Assembly: GCA_011316305.1 (NCBI GenBank)
Contig: SAUG01000103.1
Location: forward strand, 220,957-284,956
Reading direction: 5' to 3'
Length of the DNA stretch: 64,000 nucleotides
Source: Rusavskia elegans
Lineage: Eukaryota > Ascomycota > Lecanoromycetes > Teloschistales > Teloschistaceae
Shown here: one piece after another, positions 13,727 through 26,506 of the stretch
Layout of the letters: each line of letters opens with the position of its first letter
Position numbering within the stretch: position 1 is the stretch's first letter
Translations under genes and position numbers: made by a program
The notes under the pieces: generated by a model
What the model was told of the DNA's origin: nothing
Databases searched by the model: none
What the model saw: only the letters and a program-made list of their open reading frames with translations

Positions 13727-15767
13727 ATTATAATAAAAAAAGATCTAAATATTAAAAATCTAGGGGATTTTTTTTAATATAAATTCGTCTATATTTATAG
13801 TATAATATAAGATTTAATTTTAGATTAAAGGTTTTAATTTACTAGTAACTTCTAGTAAATACTTCTATATTATCTAGATACGAAGCGGAAGTTTAGTAGA
13901 ATCTATTATTTATCAAATTAATAAATAAATAGAACGCTAAAATTAGATATTAGAATATTATTTACAAGTTGACTATAATTTTAAATAGGATTATTAGTCT
14001 AAATTACTACTAAAAGCGATATTCGTATATAATAATAGTAAATATATATCTACAAATAAAAGTCCGAATAAATTTCTAAAAGATTATATACTTTATCTAA
14101 ATTAAATTTCCGGAGATATAAATTTTAAAAAGGAAACGTTTCTAGCTATTAAAAAAGTAAATTAATAACGAAATAATAGAAATTATTTAAAAAGTTTATA
14201 GTAAAAAGTTATAAACTAATAGATAAAGTAATATAACCTCTATTATAAGAAATTATTTTTTATTAAAAAAAATAAAGCTTTTATCCGAAACGTTGATATA
14301 CGTACTTTTAAATCAAAAAAAAAATAGACTATAAATAATTAGATCGTTTTAAAATACTAAAAAAAGTTAGTTTTTAAATATATATATTAAATCTGCCGAA
14401 ATTATTTAGAATTATTTATTCTATATTCTATATATTTTTATTAGAGTTTTAGTATTTATAAAGCGATAGAAATCCGGAACTCTAGCCTATTCTAATAGAA
14501 AATAAAAAGAAATAGAAAATTAAAGAAATTTTAGATATTTATATAAAGCGAAATACGCCCGAATATTTAGTTTAATAGATCGATTCGCCGTTTTATAACG
14601 GGTTTTAGGAGCCTATCGAATATCTAGCTAATATTAAAAAAGCTATTAAAACGTTTAAAATTTGAAAGGCTTTTTATAAGTCTAATATAAATATAATAAA
14701 AAGAGATAGATTGTATAAAATATAATTATAAAGATTTAGAAATAGTTTAAAATAGTAGATATAAGCTATTCAGCCGAATAAATTCTATTTTCTATTTTTT
14801 AAAAAGAAATCGTATACTTTAAACTACTTTAAAATACCGAGAAATAAATTATAAAGAAAATTATTAACTATAAATTTACTCTCGCGAATTATAGGGCCGT
14901 TAATAATATTTTTTCTATTTCTATTTCTATTTTTATTATTATTTTTTTTTTCTTTTACTAAAGAAACGTCGATCGGCGTAGTAGCCGAAAATCTAGTAAA
15001 GAAAGTAGTATAGCGCTTTATAGAAATAGAAGTAGATATAGAAACTAAAACCGGAACCGGAACGGAAATTATATAAATAAATTAAAAACCGATATAAATT
15101 TATACTAGCTATAAATATATAATCCGAAAAAAATTAGAGTTAATATCTATATCGATAGAATATAAATAAAAACTAAATATAATATTTAGAAATATATAGA
15201 TAATAAAAATAATTAAGCCGAAGATTTAAAAAGATATATATTTTATATTCGTCTAACGATATATAATATTAATCGGGTTAAAATTAGCCGCGGTTTATTT
15301 TTCTAAAAAAAGATTATTCGAATAACTATAAATATAATCTACGAGTTAATTTACGGCGCTATTCTATAATTATTAACTTTATATTAAAAATACCGAAAAA
15401 ATCAACGATATTATATATTAGAAATTATTATTTTAATAGAATCGCGTCTTTTTCGTATATATAATATCCGTATTTTATTTAACGTTTAAAAGACTTTTAG
15501 TATATAGTTTTAAATTCGAATTAGAATTATTATAAATACTAATAATACTAGATACGATTTTCTATTAAAATAGTATTTTCTATAATTATACTATATAGCT
15601 GCGGTTATAATATAAAGTTTTTATTATATTAGAGTAGATTTAGAGCTATAATAGCTATATTTCGATTTAAAAATACTTTTACTACGTCTATAATTAACTA
15701 TACTACGCGTTAAATAGGATAGAAAAATATAAATAAAAAGAAATATAACTTTTCTATACGTCTAAAT

Positions 15768-16311
15768 TAGTCTGGCTATTTCGAATCGGGTTCCCGTCGG
15801 TATTTCGGGAATCCGACCCGAGTTTTAATAAGTCGGTTTAATCCGACCTGCTAAATAGTATAGGTCGGTTCCTAAAATTAGAACCGAAAGTCGGATTAGA
15901 TTATAAAATAGATACCGACGGAAATCCGATCCGATCCGCCAAGCCTTTTATATATAGTAAAATATTATAAATAATATATTATAATACTATTATTAATAAT
16001 TTAGTTTATAATTAATTATTTAATTATTTAAATATATCTATAGATAATATATATAAATAATATATTTATTTTAATTAAATTTGTTTCTAATAAATAGATA
16101 TAACTTTTATATTAGAATTATATTTTTATATTAGATTTTAGCGGTCTTAGTAGGTCGAATCTAGAAACCCGAATTCGACCCGGAACCGAATCGGTTCGGT
16201 ATCTAAAAAAATCGGAACCGATTTAATTTAGTACCTAGAAAAATCGGAATCGATTCGGTTCGAACCCGGGATATAAATCCGGGTTCGAAATCCGATCGAA
16301 CGGCCAGTCTA
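15768..16311. mobile_element. hAT-like non-autonomous element, 544 bp
   Basis: It begins TAGTCTGGCTATTTCG and ends CGGCCAGTCTA. The flanking octamers are gtctaaat and gtctagat, differing by one G/A change. The subterminal cgg/ccg-rich segments and AT-rich centre match the other copies. Confidence 0.85.
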
Positions 16312-17032
16312 GTCTAGATAGATTATATACTTTCTATACTATAAATAAATTCAATTCTCGTCTATTTCTAGCGTATAAATAAAGGAAAAATAATTATAAT
16401 TAAAAGAATAATATAAAAAATACGGTTTAGAGACATTATATAATATATATACGAATATATAAATTTTTATAAATATTTAAAACGCGTTATAATATAAAAA
16501 TATATTTTTCCAAAATTATATATTAGAAATAAATAATACGGAAATTCGATATAAATAAAGCGAAAATATATTAGTAAATCTATAGAAAAGCTATATATAT
16601 TATAAATAAAAGACGTAAATACCGTTTATATTAAAAAGATATAACGAAAAAGAAAAAAAAAATTAAAAATAGAAATAAATATTATAAAAATATATTTATA
16701 AAACGCGCGGCTATTTATATATAATTTTAAAACTATTAATAGTATATCTGTATATTTTACTAGTATTTCGTATATATACGATTTTAGATTAAATTTAATA
16801 TAAAATCTAAAAAACGATTTAATAATATAAATGAAAAAATAAATAATCTATTTCTATACCGTATCTAATTCGTGGATCCGGAACGAATTCTAATATAAAA
16901 AAAATATAACTATAAAGCTAAAAGAACTTACTATACTATAAAACGACTGCTAAATCTTTCGGATACTAAACGCGCTAGTAGCTAAAAGCTCTAATAGAAT
17001 AAAAATTCTATAAAAAAAAATTTTCCTCGCTA
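16312..17032. repeat. Unassigned repeat, shared with 24,390-24,785
   Basis: The first about 500 bp align with 24,390-24,785 (both begin near a tatattttctatattataaat-like segment). The last about 130 bp align with 5,005-5,150, the LTR-like end of the chromovirus. I cannot assign the first part to a protein. Heavily RIP-mutated. Confidence 0.4.
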
Positions 17033-17040
17033 TTAATTAG

Positions 17041-19561
17041 TAGATTGGCCGTCGGGTCGGGTTTCGAACCCGGATTAGAAAAATCAATCTAATCCGAATC
17101 GATTCCGACTTTTTTAGATATTAAATCGATTCGATTCCGGATTAAATCTAGAATTCCGGATTCGACCCGCTAAAACTATTAAAACTTTCTTTTTTATATT
17201 ATAAAATCTATTCTTTTATTAATAATATAGTAATATATCAAAATAATATATTTATCTAGATTTATTATTTTTAGATATAGATAACTAATTAGATAGTTTA
17301 ATAATTTTCTTTATATTTTTATTATTTTCGGCTTTTATTTCTATTTTCTTTTTTATATTTTTTCCTTTTTCTATATTTTTATCTTTATTTTTATTTTTAT
17401 TTTTATTTTATATAAAGTTAATATTTCTAGCTAAACTTTTATTATTTTCGAATTTAGTATTATTTTATTTAATAGAATATCTTTCTACTATCTAGTTTTT
17501 ATTATTAACTTCGATAATATTATTAGTATTTTTATTTTCTTTTTAATATAGAAATTCGATAGCTATATTAATTATATTATTACTATAGCTAAATTCTTTA
17601 GTAAATTTCGATTATTTTTAAAGAAATTCTAGTATTTTAGCGGTTTTAAAATTTTTAAAGCCGCTATAATAGATTATTTATTATTGAATAATATAAATAA
17701 TTAGAATTTTATATTTAGTTAAAATTACTCTATTTATATTTTTAGTAATTATAGTAGATTTGAAGAAATATTAATAAAAAATAATTATAAATTAGATAGC
17801 TCTATTTATATTTAATATATTATTTTAAAATATTATTTTATTACTTTTCTATTTTATTTAATCGATTAATATTATTTCTTCTATTTTTTTTAGTAAATTT
17901 TATTATTAATTTTAATTTTATAATATAATACTATATATAAATCAGTATTTAATATAATCTATATTATTTTATTATATTATTATAAAGCCTTTTACTAATT
18001 CTATAGTCCGTTTTCTCGTTTCAAGTATTTTATTTTAAAAGAATCTTTATATCTAGATCTATAGTTTTCTATATATCGGTTTCTTTTAGCTTCTAGAAGT
18101 ATTTATATATAATAATATAATCTATATATCATTTTTTATAGAATATATATTTAGATTTTAATTACTTTTTACCGTATTTATAATTTATAACTAATTTAGA
18201 TTTTATAAATAGTAATTTTATTTTAAATATAGTAGAATATTAACTAATAGTATAAATAATATAATAAAGTAGTATAATTAATACTAGAAAGAATTTATAT
18301 AAAATAGTAGCTAAAAATATATAGAAATATATTATAAAATATACTAGAAATTTATAAAAATATATAAATTTATTTAATTTAGCCGAAGTCTAGCTAATAA
18401 TTATATTAACTAATTAAATTTTACTTCCGATTTTTTTTTTATTAACAAACTATTACTATAAATTTCTAATATAATATCTATTATATTATATTATTCGTTA
18501 TTCTATTATTTATATTATATAAATAAAAATATAGTATATATTAATCGAATTAGTATTAATTAAAGTAATATAATAAACTATATAATATCGCTAAAAGGTA
18601 TTGTAATATATAAAAATATTATAAAACCGATTTATAAAAGTTTAAAAAAGACTAAAAATAATAGAATCGGATAAAAAAAAGAGAAATCCGCTAGTATAAT
18701 AGTAAATATAATACTTTAGAATAAAATATTTTAAATAGTTTAGTTAATAATATATCGATAGAAATATAAATAGAAAGCTAGTACTATAGTTTTCCGAAAT
18801 ATCTATTATTATTAAAAGGGTTTCGATAATCTAATTCTAAAGATATTATTTACTAGATTATATCGCGAAATTTTCGAAAATATTATTATAGAAATAGTTA
18901 ATTCGGCCGGAGTTATTAGAATATAGAATATAATATTAGCGATTCTATAAAATTCTATAAAAATATATATTATTATTTATCTAGTAAATAAATATATTAT
19001 TTTATAATATTACTATTTATATACGATTATATATATATTATTTAGATATTAATCTAGTGGTAATTTATATCAAATAAATTACTATCTAAATTAAAAATCT
19101 TTAGTTTATTAAAAATCTAATAAAAAATTTAGAAATATAGCTAAAAAATAATAAACTAGTTAATAACCGAATTTTATATAATTAAAAAATCCGAAAGGAA
19201 AATATATAGTCTAAAATTTTTCTAAAAATAATAATATAAATTATAGCTTTTATATTAGCTAATATTATTTAAAATATATTATTGTTTTATATTATCTGAA
19301 TTATTTATTATAATGAAAAAAAGTAATATATTTAAAGTAATAATAATTTATAAAAGCTATAGTATTTAATTATTTAAAATAATTATAAATTAGATTAAAT
19401 CAGATTTCTATTAGTTTCTATTTTATAATTCGATTCGATTTTCGATTCTAATTTTAGAAACCGATCTAAACTATTTAGTAGATCGGATCGAATCAATTTA
19501 CTAAAAGTCGGATCGGATTTTTAAAAAACCGACGGGAACCCGATCCGAAATAGCCAGTCTA
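17041..19561 (-). mobile_element. Long hAT-like element, 2,521 bp, inverted copy of 11,189-13,726
   Basis: It begins TAGATTGGCCGTCGGG and ends AATAGCCAGTCTA, with a perfect target duplication ttaattag (17,033-17,040 and 19,562-19,569). The unoccupied sequence is seen at about 5,140-5,160 in the chromovirus LTR. Its interior is the reverse complement of the 11,189-13,726 element, so the pair are inverted copies about 3.3 kb apart. Transposase coding is presumed but unreadable with certainty. Confidence 0.82.
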
Positions 19562-20161
19562 TTAATTAGTTCTATTATTTAATCGATTTAATTCTCGTAT
19601 CTATCTACTACGCAGTCCTTTAAACGTAATCTACATTTTATACGATTTGTTTGAATTTTTTCGCTAATTTACAAACTTTAAATTTAATTAAATATAACTT
19701 TTACTAGCTGAAAGACTGACTAAAAATAAATATATATTTATATATATTCTATATATAGATGGATATATACTATTATAAATATTTTTAGAAAATTTAATAT
19801 AATTTTATTTAAAAATAAAAATATAATTTATTCTATTATAATAGATTTTATTATCGATTTTCTATCTAAAATATTTTCGTATATAATAAAATTAAATAAT
19901 ATTATCTAAAATTTCATTTATATATTAAAAAACGATTTAATATAAATTATAATTTAATAGTTTTTAAATATCGAATATTTAACGAATTTTTCTAAATACG
20001 AATTTATTAATAATTAGAATATAATACTAGCTACAATTTTAGATAAAAGATAATTAATTACTAATAGTTTCTATAAAATAATTATAAAGTATTTAGATAT
20101 ATAATAGAAGTTTACTATAATCTACTATTATTAAATGGTCAAATAAATAGAATATTAAAGT

Positions 20162-20617
20162 TAGACTGGCTATTTCGATACGGATTTCCGTCGATACTAC
20201 AGGAATCCGTATCGAATTTTAGTAAATCGGTTAAATCGATTCGCTAAACGATTCGGATCGGATCGAATCCGAAAATTCGACGAAAATTCGCTAAATTTTT
20301 ATTAATAGTAATCCAAAAAAATGATTATAATATTAATAATATTATATATTTAAATAATATATTTAATTAAATTAGTACCTTTTTAGCTAATATAATTAAT
20401 TAATTAAAGGTTTTTTAAATAAATAGATATAATTTTTATAAAAAGATTATATTTCTATATTAAAGTTTAATTTTTTAACGATTTCGAATTAGATCGAATT
20501 AGATTATAATCTAGAAACCGAAAATCTATTAGTTCGGTATCTAGAAAAATCGAAATCGATTCGGATCGAATCGGTTTTTTTAATTCGAATTCGAAATCCG
20601 ATCCGACGGCCAGTCTA
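20162..20617. mobile_element. hAT-like non-autonomous element, 456 bp
   Basis: It begins TAGACTGGCTATTTCG and ends CGACGGCCAGTCTA. The flanking octamers attaaagt and attacaat match at 6 of 8 positions. Removing the element plus one octamer keeps the integrase frame of copy B in register with copy A, which supports the 8-bp duplication despite the mismatches. Confidence 0.75.
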
Positions 20618-21030
20618 ATTACAATAAAATATTAAAATATAATTTAAATATTTTTAAAGATTATAATAGTAAATATCGTATAGAAAAATAGTAAATACGT
20701 ATCTATAAAAATTTTTTTTATTAAATTTTAAAAAAAACTAGATATCTTAATTTAAATAGGTTTCTAAAAATAGAAAATCTATTTAAAAACGTCTTTAATT
20801 ATTAAAAAAATAAATCAGTAACGAATTAATAGAAATTATTAAAATAATTTATAATAAATAATTATAAATTAATAAATAAAAAAATTTAATAGTTGATATT
20901 AAAAAAAATAAATTTTATTCGAAATATTAATATAAATATTAAATTAAAAAAAAAATAGATTATAGAAGATTAAATTTCTATAAACTATTAATAAAAATTT
21001 AATATAAAAATTATTTATAGAATATATATA

Positions 21031-21448
21031 CGATTCAATCATTCGGATTTTTGATTGTTTTTTACGAATTAATATTAGAGATATTAATCGATCAAATTAC
21101 GTAATTATTTAGATTCGAATATTTACCGCGAATTCAATTTAGAATTTTCGAAGAAACTAGACTTGGATTAAAATCCAGAGAGAAATCGTAGTCTATTTAA
21201 CTTTAATTAATTTAATTTATTTCGATCGAATTAGCTATTTCAAATTAAAATAATCTATTATATAAACCTTCTATATAAAAACTCTATATAAAAATCGATT
21301 TTATCGATAGAAAAAATTCAAATATTAGAATTAACTTTCGAAGGATTCGAATCTTCGACCCGCTGGATTAACTCCGTTAACTCCGAGATAAAACGCGGAT
21401 CCGTTGGACTTTTAGATTACGTAACGTTATTACTACGCCATCGAGACC
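21031..21448 (-). mobile_element. tRNA-derived SINE, copy 6 (minus strand)
   Basis: On the minus strand it begins with a tRNA-like head (GGTCTCGATGGCGTAGTA), which matches the pol III A box, followed by the B box ggattcgaatc read in reverse. The body is shared with the other five copies. The left end is approximate, and target duplications are not clear here. Confidence 0.65.
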
Positions 21449-21513
21449 TTTTATTTTTTATAAAAAAAAATTTAATTATATTTTTTTTCCGTAAATTATA
21501 AAATCGTAAATAA

Positions 21514-21690
21514 TTTTATTTTTAATTTTATTTTTATTTTTATTTTTAATTTTATTTTTAATTTTATTTTTAATTTTATTTTTAATTTTATTTTTAATTT
21601 TATTTTAAATTTTATTTTAAATTTAATTTTAATTTTAATTTTAATTTTATTTTTAATTTTATTTTTAATTTTATTTTTATTTTTTTTACT
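21514..21690. repeat. AT minisatellite
   Basis: A tandem array of a unit close to atttttaatttt, repeated about a dozen times with small variants. It lies between the SINE at 21,448 and the hAT-like element at 21,824. Confidence 0.85.
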
Positions 21691-21823
21691 TCTATTATTT
21701 AATTTTAATTATATTTCTATTTTAATATTTTTTTTCCTTTAATTTTATATTTAACCGAATAGAAATAGAAATAAAAATAATTGTCGATAATTAAATAATA
21801 AAAATTAGTATAAAAATTAAAAT

Positions 21824-22315
21824 TAAATTGATTATTTCGGATCGGATTTCTATCGGTACTTCGAAAATCCGACCCGAATTTTAATAAATCGGTTCGATCT
21901 AATCTACTAAATAGTATAAATCGGTTTCTAAAATTAGAATCGAAAATCGAATCGGATTATAAAATAGATATTAATAGAAAATCGATCCGATTTATTAAAT
22001 CTTTTATATATAGTATAATATTATAAATAATTAATTAATAAATTTAGATAATATATTTAGTTTAACTAGAAATTTTCTAGCTAGTATAATTAATTAACGA
22101 GAGTTTTTTTAAATAGATAGATATAATTATTATATTAGGATTTAGCGGTTTTAGTAGATTAAATCCGAGAATTTAGATTCGACCCGGAACCGAGTCGGTT
22201 TAGTATTTAAAAAAATCGAAACCGATTCGATTCGATATCTAGAAAAGTCGGAACCGATTCGGTTCGAACCCGGAATACGAACTCGGGTTCGAAATCCGAT
22301 CCGACGGCCAGTCTA
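21824..22315. mobile_element. hAT-like non-autonomous element, 492 bp
   Basis: It begins TAAATTGATTATTTCGG (a RIP-mutated TAGACTGGC start) and ends CCGACGGCCAGTCTA. The perfect duplication attaaaat is at 21,816-21,823 and 22,316-22,323. Confidence 0.85.
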
Positions 22316-23004
22316 ATTAAAATCGAAGCTAAAATCGAAATAAAAATTATATAAATTATTTAGAAACTAACGTATATTTAAATAAATTACGAATAAATAA
22401 TTCCAAAAAACTCGAAATCGAAATCTATAATAGAAAAATATAAACGAAAATCTAATTAAAAATTAAAATTCAATAAATAATAAAATAATAGAATTGAAAA
22501 TTATAGAAAATATTTATAATAAAATCTATTTACGATTCGTAGTATTAATAAAATTCAATTTAACCGTAATTTAATTTTCTATAAAAAAATATATAGAATT
22601 ACTATAAATACCGTCTATAGATTAATTTATTACGTTATTTTTTAATTACTAATTTTTATATTAAAAATTGTTTTAAATTTAAACGATATTATATACTAAA
22701 AACTACTATTTTAAAAAACTTCAATTTCTTTTAATATAAATAAAATTGATAAAAATAATAGCTATATTTTATTAAACGTTTAAACGACTTTTAAAAAATA
22801 AATATATTAAAATTATATTTATTAAACGTATAAATAATACTAGATACGGTTTTCTATTGAAATACTATTTTCAACGACTATAGTAAAAAACTATTATTAT
22901 AATATAAAAATCTTGATAAATCGAATTAGATCTGAAATTATATTAAAATTTTACTAATTTTATAATATTTATTCCACGTATTTTAATAGCTATACTACGT
23001 TTTA

Positions 23005-23990
23005 ACCTCCTTGGAAGGTTTTTATCTGGGGTTATATTGAGTTTTCATATATATATATATATTTTATCAACGTTATATACGGCAACGATTATTATATTTT
23101 ACGTATAGTAAAGAAATCTTTATAGCTAAAGATATATAGTTCGTCAGGCAAGATTTATAGCGCAGTTAATTACTTCTATTTAACTATTTCCTTCTTTATT
23201 CGATTATAAATTCTCTACTATATTTAAATACTATATATTTCTTTCTCGACGTTATATATAATTATCAGCTTCTAATATTTCCGCTATATCTATCTACTAT
23301 ACTACGAAGTAATTATCTATATCTATCGCCTCGGCTATATTTATTATATAACCCGTATCTAAACGTTCCGTTAAGCTATTAAAGTATTCTTTAGTTTATC
23401 TAGCTTTAAAAGGGTCGCTAGGTAGTATACTAGCTACTACGGCTAGAAGCTTTACCCGGTCGATTAAACTAAAAAAGAGTAGAAAGGTCGGATAGCGCGT
23501 TTTAAGAGCGGTAAAAAAGCTATTTTTATCGAAGTTAAAATAGGTTACTCTAGCTATAACGAGGTAGTCGACGACCGCGTAGGTAGATATAGTTATTATA
23601 GATATACTACCGTCTGGTTTAACTTGCAGCTATAGCTGTTAGCGGGAATATATACGTACGCAAGAGCTTTTAGTAAGTCGTAGTACTTGCGAGGGTATAG
23701 TATTGCAGGGCTTGTATTACTAGTAAAAGAAAAAGAAGCGATAACTGCGAGATATATTTATCTGTGAAAATTTCTACGTTAGTTAAATTATCGGTAGAAG
23801 GATACGTTATATTACTGAGCAAATTTAAATTAAAATTCTATAGAAAGAACCGTTATTTATATTAACTGAACTTGGATATAAATTCTGCTACCGTATATTT
23901 AATACTGGTATACCAACGCTTAATTTGCTTACCGAACCACTGGTTTACCGGGTACCAAAACCAAAACCAAATTAACTAAATAAATACTAC
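23005..23990 (+). repeat. LTR-like repeat, lightly mutated copy
   Basis: It aligns with 2,655-3,655, 62,300-63,340 and (reverse complement) 63,858-64,000. Unlike its surroundings it keeps many CA and TG dinucleotides (for example ggtttaccgggtaccaaaacc near 23,945), so it is the least RIP-damaged long repeat here. No open reading frame of useful length is seen. It is most likely a solo LTR of a gypsy-type element. Ends are approximate. Confidence 0.6.
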
Positions 23991-23998
23991 GTTTTAAA

Positions 23999-24381
23999 TA
24001 GACTGGTCGTCGGGTCGGATTTCGAACCCGGATTGGCCAATTCGACCCGACCCGCCAAGACCGCCAAGCCCTAGTATAAAAGTATAAAGCTAGTATAAAT
24101 TTTATACGAATTTACTAAAAAAATTCTAATTAATTAACCACGCTAGTTAGAATGATTCTAATTAGAGAAAATAAATTATCTAAATATATTATCTTTATTA
24201 AAGTATTAAAATAAAAATATATTAAATATATTATTTAATCGGGTCGGGTCCGGATCGGGTTACTAAATTATCCGACCCGGATTCGATCCGCCAAAACTCG
24301 GGTCGGATCCGGATCGGATTGCTAAAATCGGATCGGGTACCCGACGGTTCGACGGAAATCCGATCCGAACCGGCCAGTCTA
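23999..24381. mobile_element. hAT-like non-autonomous element, 383 bp
   Basis: It begins TAGACTGGTCGTCGGG and ends ACCGGCCAGTCTA. The perfect duplication gttttaaa is at 23,991-23,998 and 24,382-24,389. Confidence 0.88.
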
Positions 24382-24389
24382 GTTTTAAA

Positions 24390-24789
24390 TAAAATATAAA
24401 AAAAATAAAAAACAAAAAAAAGAATTTATCTATTCGTTTAAATAGACTATATATTTTCTATATTATAAATATTTTCGAATTTTATCTTTTTATTATAAAT
24501 AAATAAATCAAATGATAATTATAATAAAGGAAATAATATAAAAAACGAGTCGTTAAAATTTTATATAATATTTATACGAATATATAAATTTTTATTAAAA
24601 TTTAAATTATATTATAATCAAAGAATTTACGTTTTTTAAATTATATATTTTAAAAAATAAAGTATAAATATTTTTGAAACATCTATAAAAAAACTATATA
24701 TATAATAAATAAAAGATATATTTATCGTTTATATTAAAAAAATATAATAAAAAATAATATTATAAAATTATATCTATTAGATACCCGTA
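24390..24789. repeat. Unassigned repeat, shared with 16,320-16,800
   Basis: AT-rich, RIP-mutated sequence colinear with 16,320-16,800. I cannot assign it to an element class. Confidence 0.4.
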
Positions 24790-25349
24790 GACTTGAATGG
24801 CGTAGTAGTAAAAATACGTGATTTGGAAGTCTAACGGATCCAGCGTTTTTCGGAATTAACGGAATTAAATTCGATAGATCGAAAATTCGAATCTTTCGAA
24901 AACTAACTAATATCTAAATTTTTTCTATTAATTAAATCGATTTTTATATAGAGTTTATATAGAAAAAATATATAGTAGATCGTTTCGTATTCGTATAAAT
25001 CGATCGAATTGAAATTAAATTAATAAAGTTAAATAGATTACTAATTTGGCTATTTCGGTACGAATTTCCGTCGGTATCTATAATCCGATCCGATTTTTTA
25101 GTAAATCGAACCGATTCGATTTACTAAACGATCGATTTCGGATTAAATCTAAAAATCCGAAAGAAATTTACTAAACTTTTATTAATAGTATAAAATTATA
25201 ATAAATTAATTAATTAATTAATTATATTCAAAGATAATATATTTAGATATTTTATTTAGATTAAATAATATCATTCTAGCAAATATAATTAATTAATTGA
25301 AACTTTTTAAAATTATTTATATAATTTATATAGATTTAACGAATTATTT

Positions 25350-25769
25350 GATTTAAATGATATAGTAGCAACGTGATTTGGAAGTCTAACGAATCCAGCG
25401 TTTTTCGGATTTAATAGAATTAATCCGGCGGGTCGGAGATTCGAATTCCTCGAAGGCTAGTTTAATATTTAAGTTTTTTCTATCGATTAAATCGATTTTT
25501 ATAGAGTTTTAAAATATAGAGAGCCTAGTTAATAGATTGTCTCGGTCTAGTTGTTTCGATCGAAGTAAATTAAATTAATTAAAGTTAAATAGATTACGGC
25601 TTCTTTCTAGGTTTTAGTCTAGATCTAGCTCTTTCAGAAATCCTAAATTCGAGTTTTCGGTAAAATATTTAAATATTAAATAATTACGTAATCTGATCGA
25701 ATTAGCGCCTCTAGCGTTAGATTCGTAAAAGATTAAAATTTAAATCTTAATTATTAATCGTATATATAA
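25350..25769 (+). mobile_element. tRNA-derived SINE, copy 2, 420 bp
   Basis: Full-length copy flanked by an 11-bp duplication (acgaattattt at 25,339-25,349; acggattattt at 25,770-25,780, one G/A difference). It has a tRNA-like head with degenerate A box, B box near 25,440, a conserved body and a short tatata tail. Both sides continue as the host hAT-like element. Confidence 0.75.
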
Positions 25770-25852
25770 ACGGATTATTTAAATCGGATCGAATTATAAA
25801 CTAAAAACCAAAAATCTATCGGTTCAATATCTAAAAAAGTCGAAACCGATTC

Positions 25853-26338
25853 GGGTCGGATTTCCGTCGGTTTTTCGAAAATCCGACCCGACTTTTAGCG
25901 AGTCGGTTTAACTCGATCCGCTAAAAAGTTCGGATCGGTTTCTAAAATTAAAATCGAAAATTAAATCGGATTATAAAGTAGAAATTAATAAAAATTCGAT
26001 CCGATCCGCTAAATCTTCTATATATAGTATAATACTATAATTAATATAGTATAATATTATAATTTATATAATAAATAATGAATCAATTAATATTTTCCAT
26101 AGATAATATATATAGGTAATATATTTTCTTTTATTATATTAATTTTTAATAGCTAGATATTATTTTTATACTAGAATTATACTTTTATACTAGATTTTAG
26201 CTGTTTTAATAGGTCGAACCCGGGAACCCGGGTTCGATCTAGAACCGAGTCGATTCGGTACAGAGAAAAATCGAGACCGACTCGGTTCGAATCCGGGATA
26301 CGAACCCGAGTTCGAAACCCGACCCGACAGCCAGTCTA
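25853..26338. mobile_element. hAT-like element nested in another, left TIR lost
   Basis: The right end is intact (CGACAGCCAGTCTA). It is followed by gggtcggg, the same octamer that occurs at the left junction, where the expected first about 15 bp of the left TIR are missing. A deletion between the target octamer and the identical gggtcgg motif of the element would explain this. Confidence 0.6.
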
Positions 26339-26506
26339 GGGTCGGGTCGATTTCTTTAATTCGGATTCGAAACTCGACCCGACGGCCAGTTTTTAGATTA
26401 CGATTTCCTCTAAAGATTTTAATCTAAATTTAACTTTTTTAGGAATTTTAAATCTAACTATTCGGTATAATTTTTAAATACTAAATAATTATATAATTTG
26501 ATCGTT

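Larger units (their letters stand above)
5005..15760 (+). mobile_element. Ty3/gypsy chromovirus, RIP-degraded, with three nested insertions
   Basis: The best-preserved retrotransposon of the window. In order: LTR-like 3' end shared with 16,900-17,040 plus 19,562-19,630 (about 5,005-5,200); a gag region with a CCHC-type zinc knuckle near 6,412-6,480 (cysteines now read Y); RT beginning near 7,255 with the KKPDGS motif; the F-G-x-x-NAP motif near 8,464-8,505; the catalytic site at 8,553-8,567 reading YFNN where active enzymes have YLDD; RNase H from about 8,940, resuming at 10,190; integrase from about 10,840, with its core (D-x-x-x-x-F-T-S, then the HPQTDGQ-like segment) at 13,735-14,080; and a chromodomain near 14,510-14,665. 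Insertions at 7,433-8,241, about 9,120-10,190 and 11,189-13,726 interrupt RT, RNase H and integrase. The stretch 14,700-15,760 is shared with copy B, but I cannot assign it. Confidence 0.8.
19570..23000 (+). mobile_element. Ty3/gypsy remnant, copy B (integrase and 3' part)
   Basis: From about 19,640 to 20,161 and again from 20,618 to about 20,990 the translated plus strand resembles the integrase of the 5.0-15.7 kb copy (a NGQ-N-R-type segment, then the linker). Sequence from 22,320 to 23,000 aligns with 15,130-15,760. It is interrupted by hAT-like elements at 20,162 and 21,824, by a SINE, and by an AT minisatellite. All frames are broken. Confidence 0.55.
25042..26393. mobile_element. hAT-like element carrying a nested SINE and a nested hAT-like element
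   Basis: It begins TAATTTGGCTATTTCGG and ends CGACGGCCAGTTTT. The perfect 8-bp duplication tagattac is at 25,034-25,041 and 26,394-26,401. Without its two passengers (25,350-25,769 and about 25,853-26,338) it would be about 440 bp, the usual size of the short family members. Confidence 0.8.

Noticed and set aside
21514..21690. CRISPR-like repeat array
   Set aside because: It is a simple AT tandem repeat without spacers, in a eukaryotic genome.
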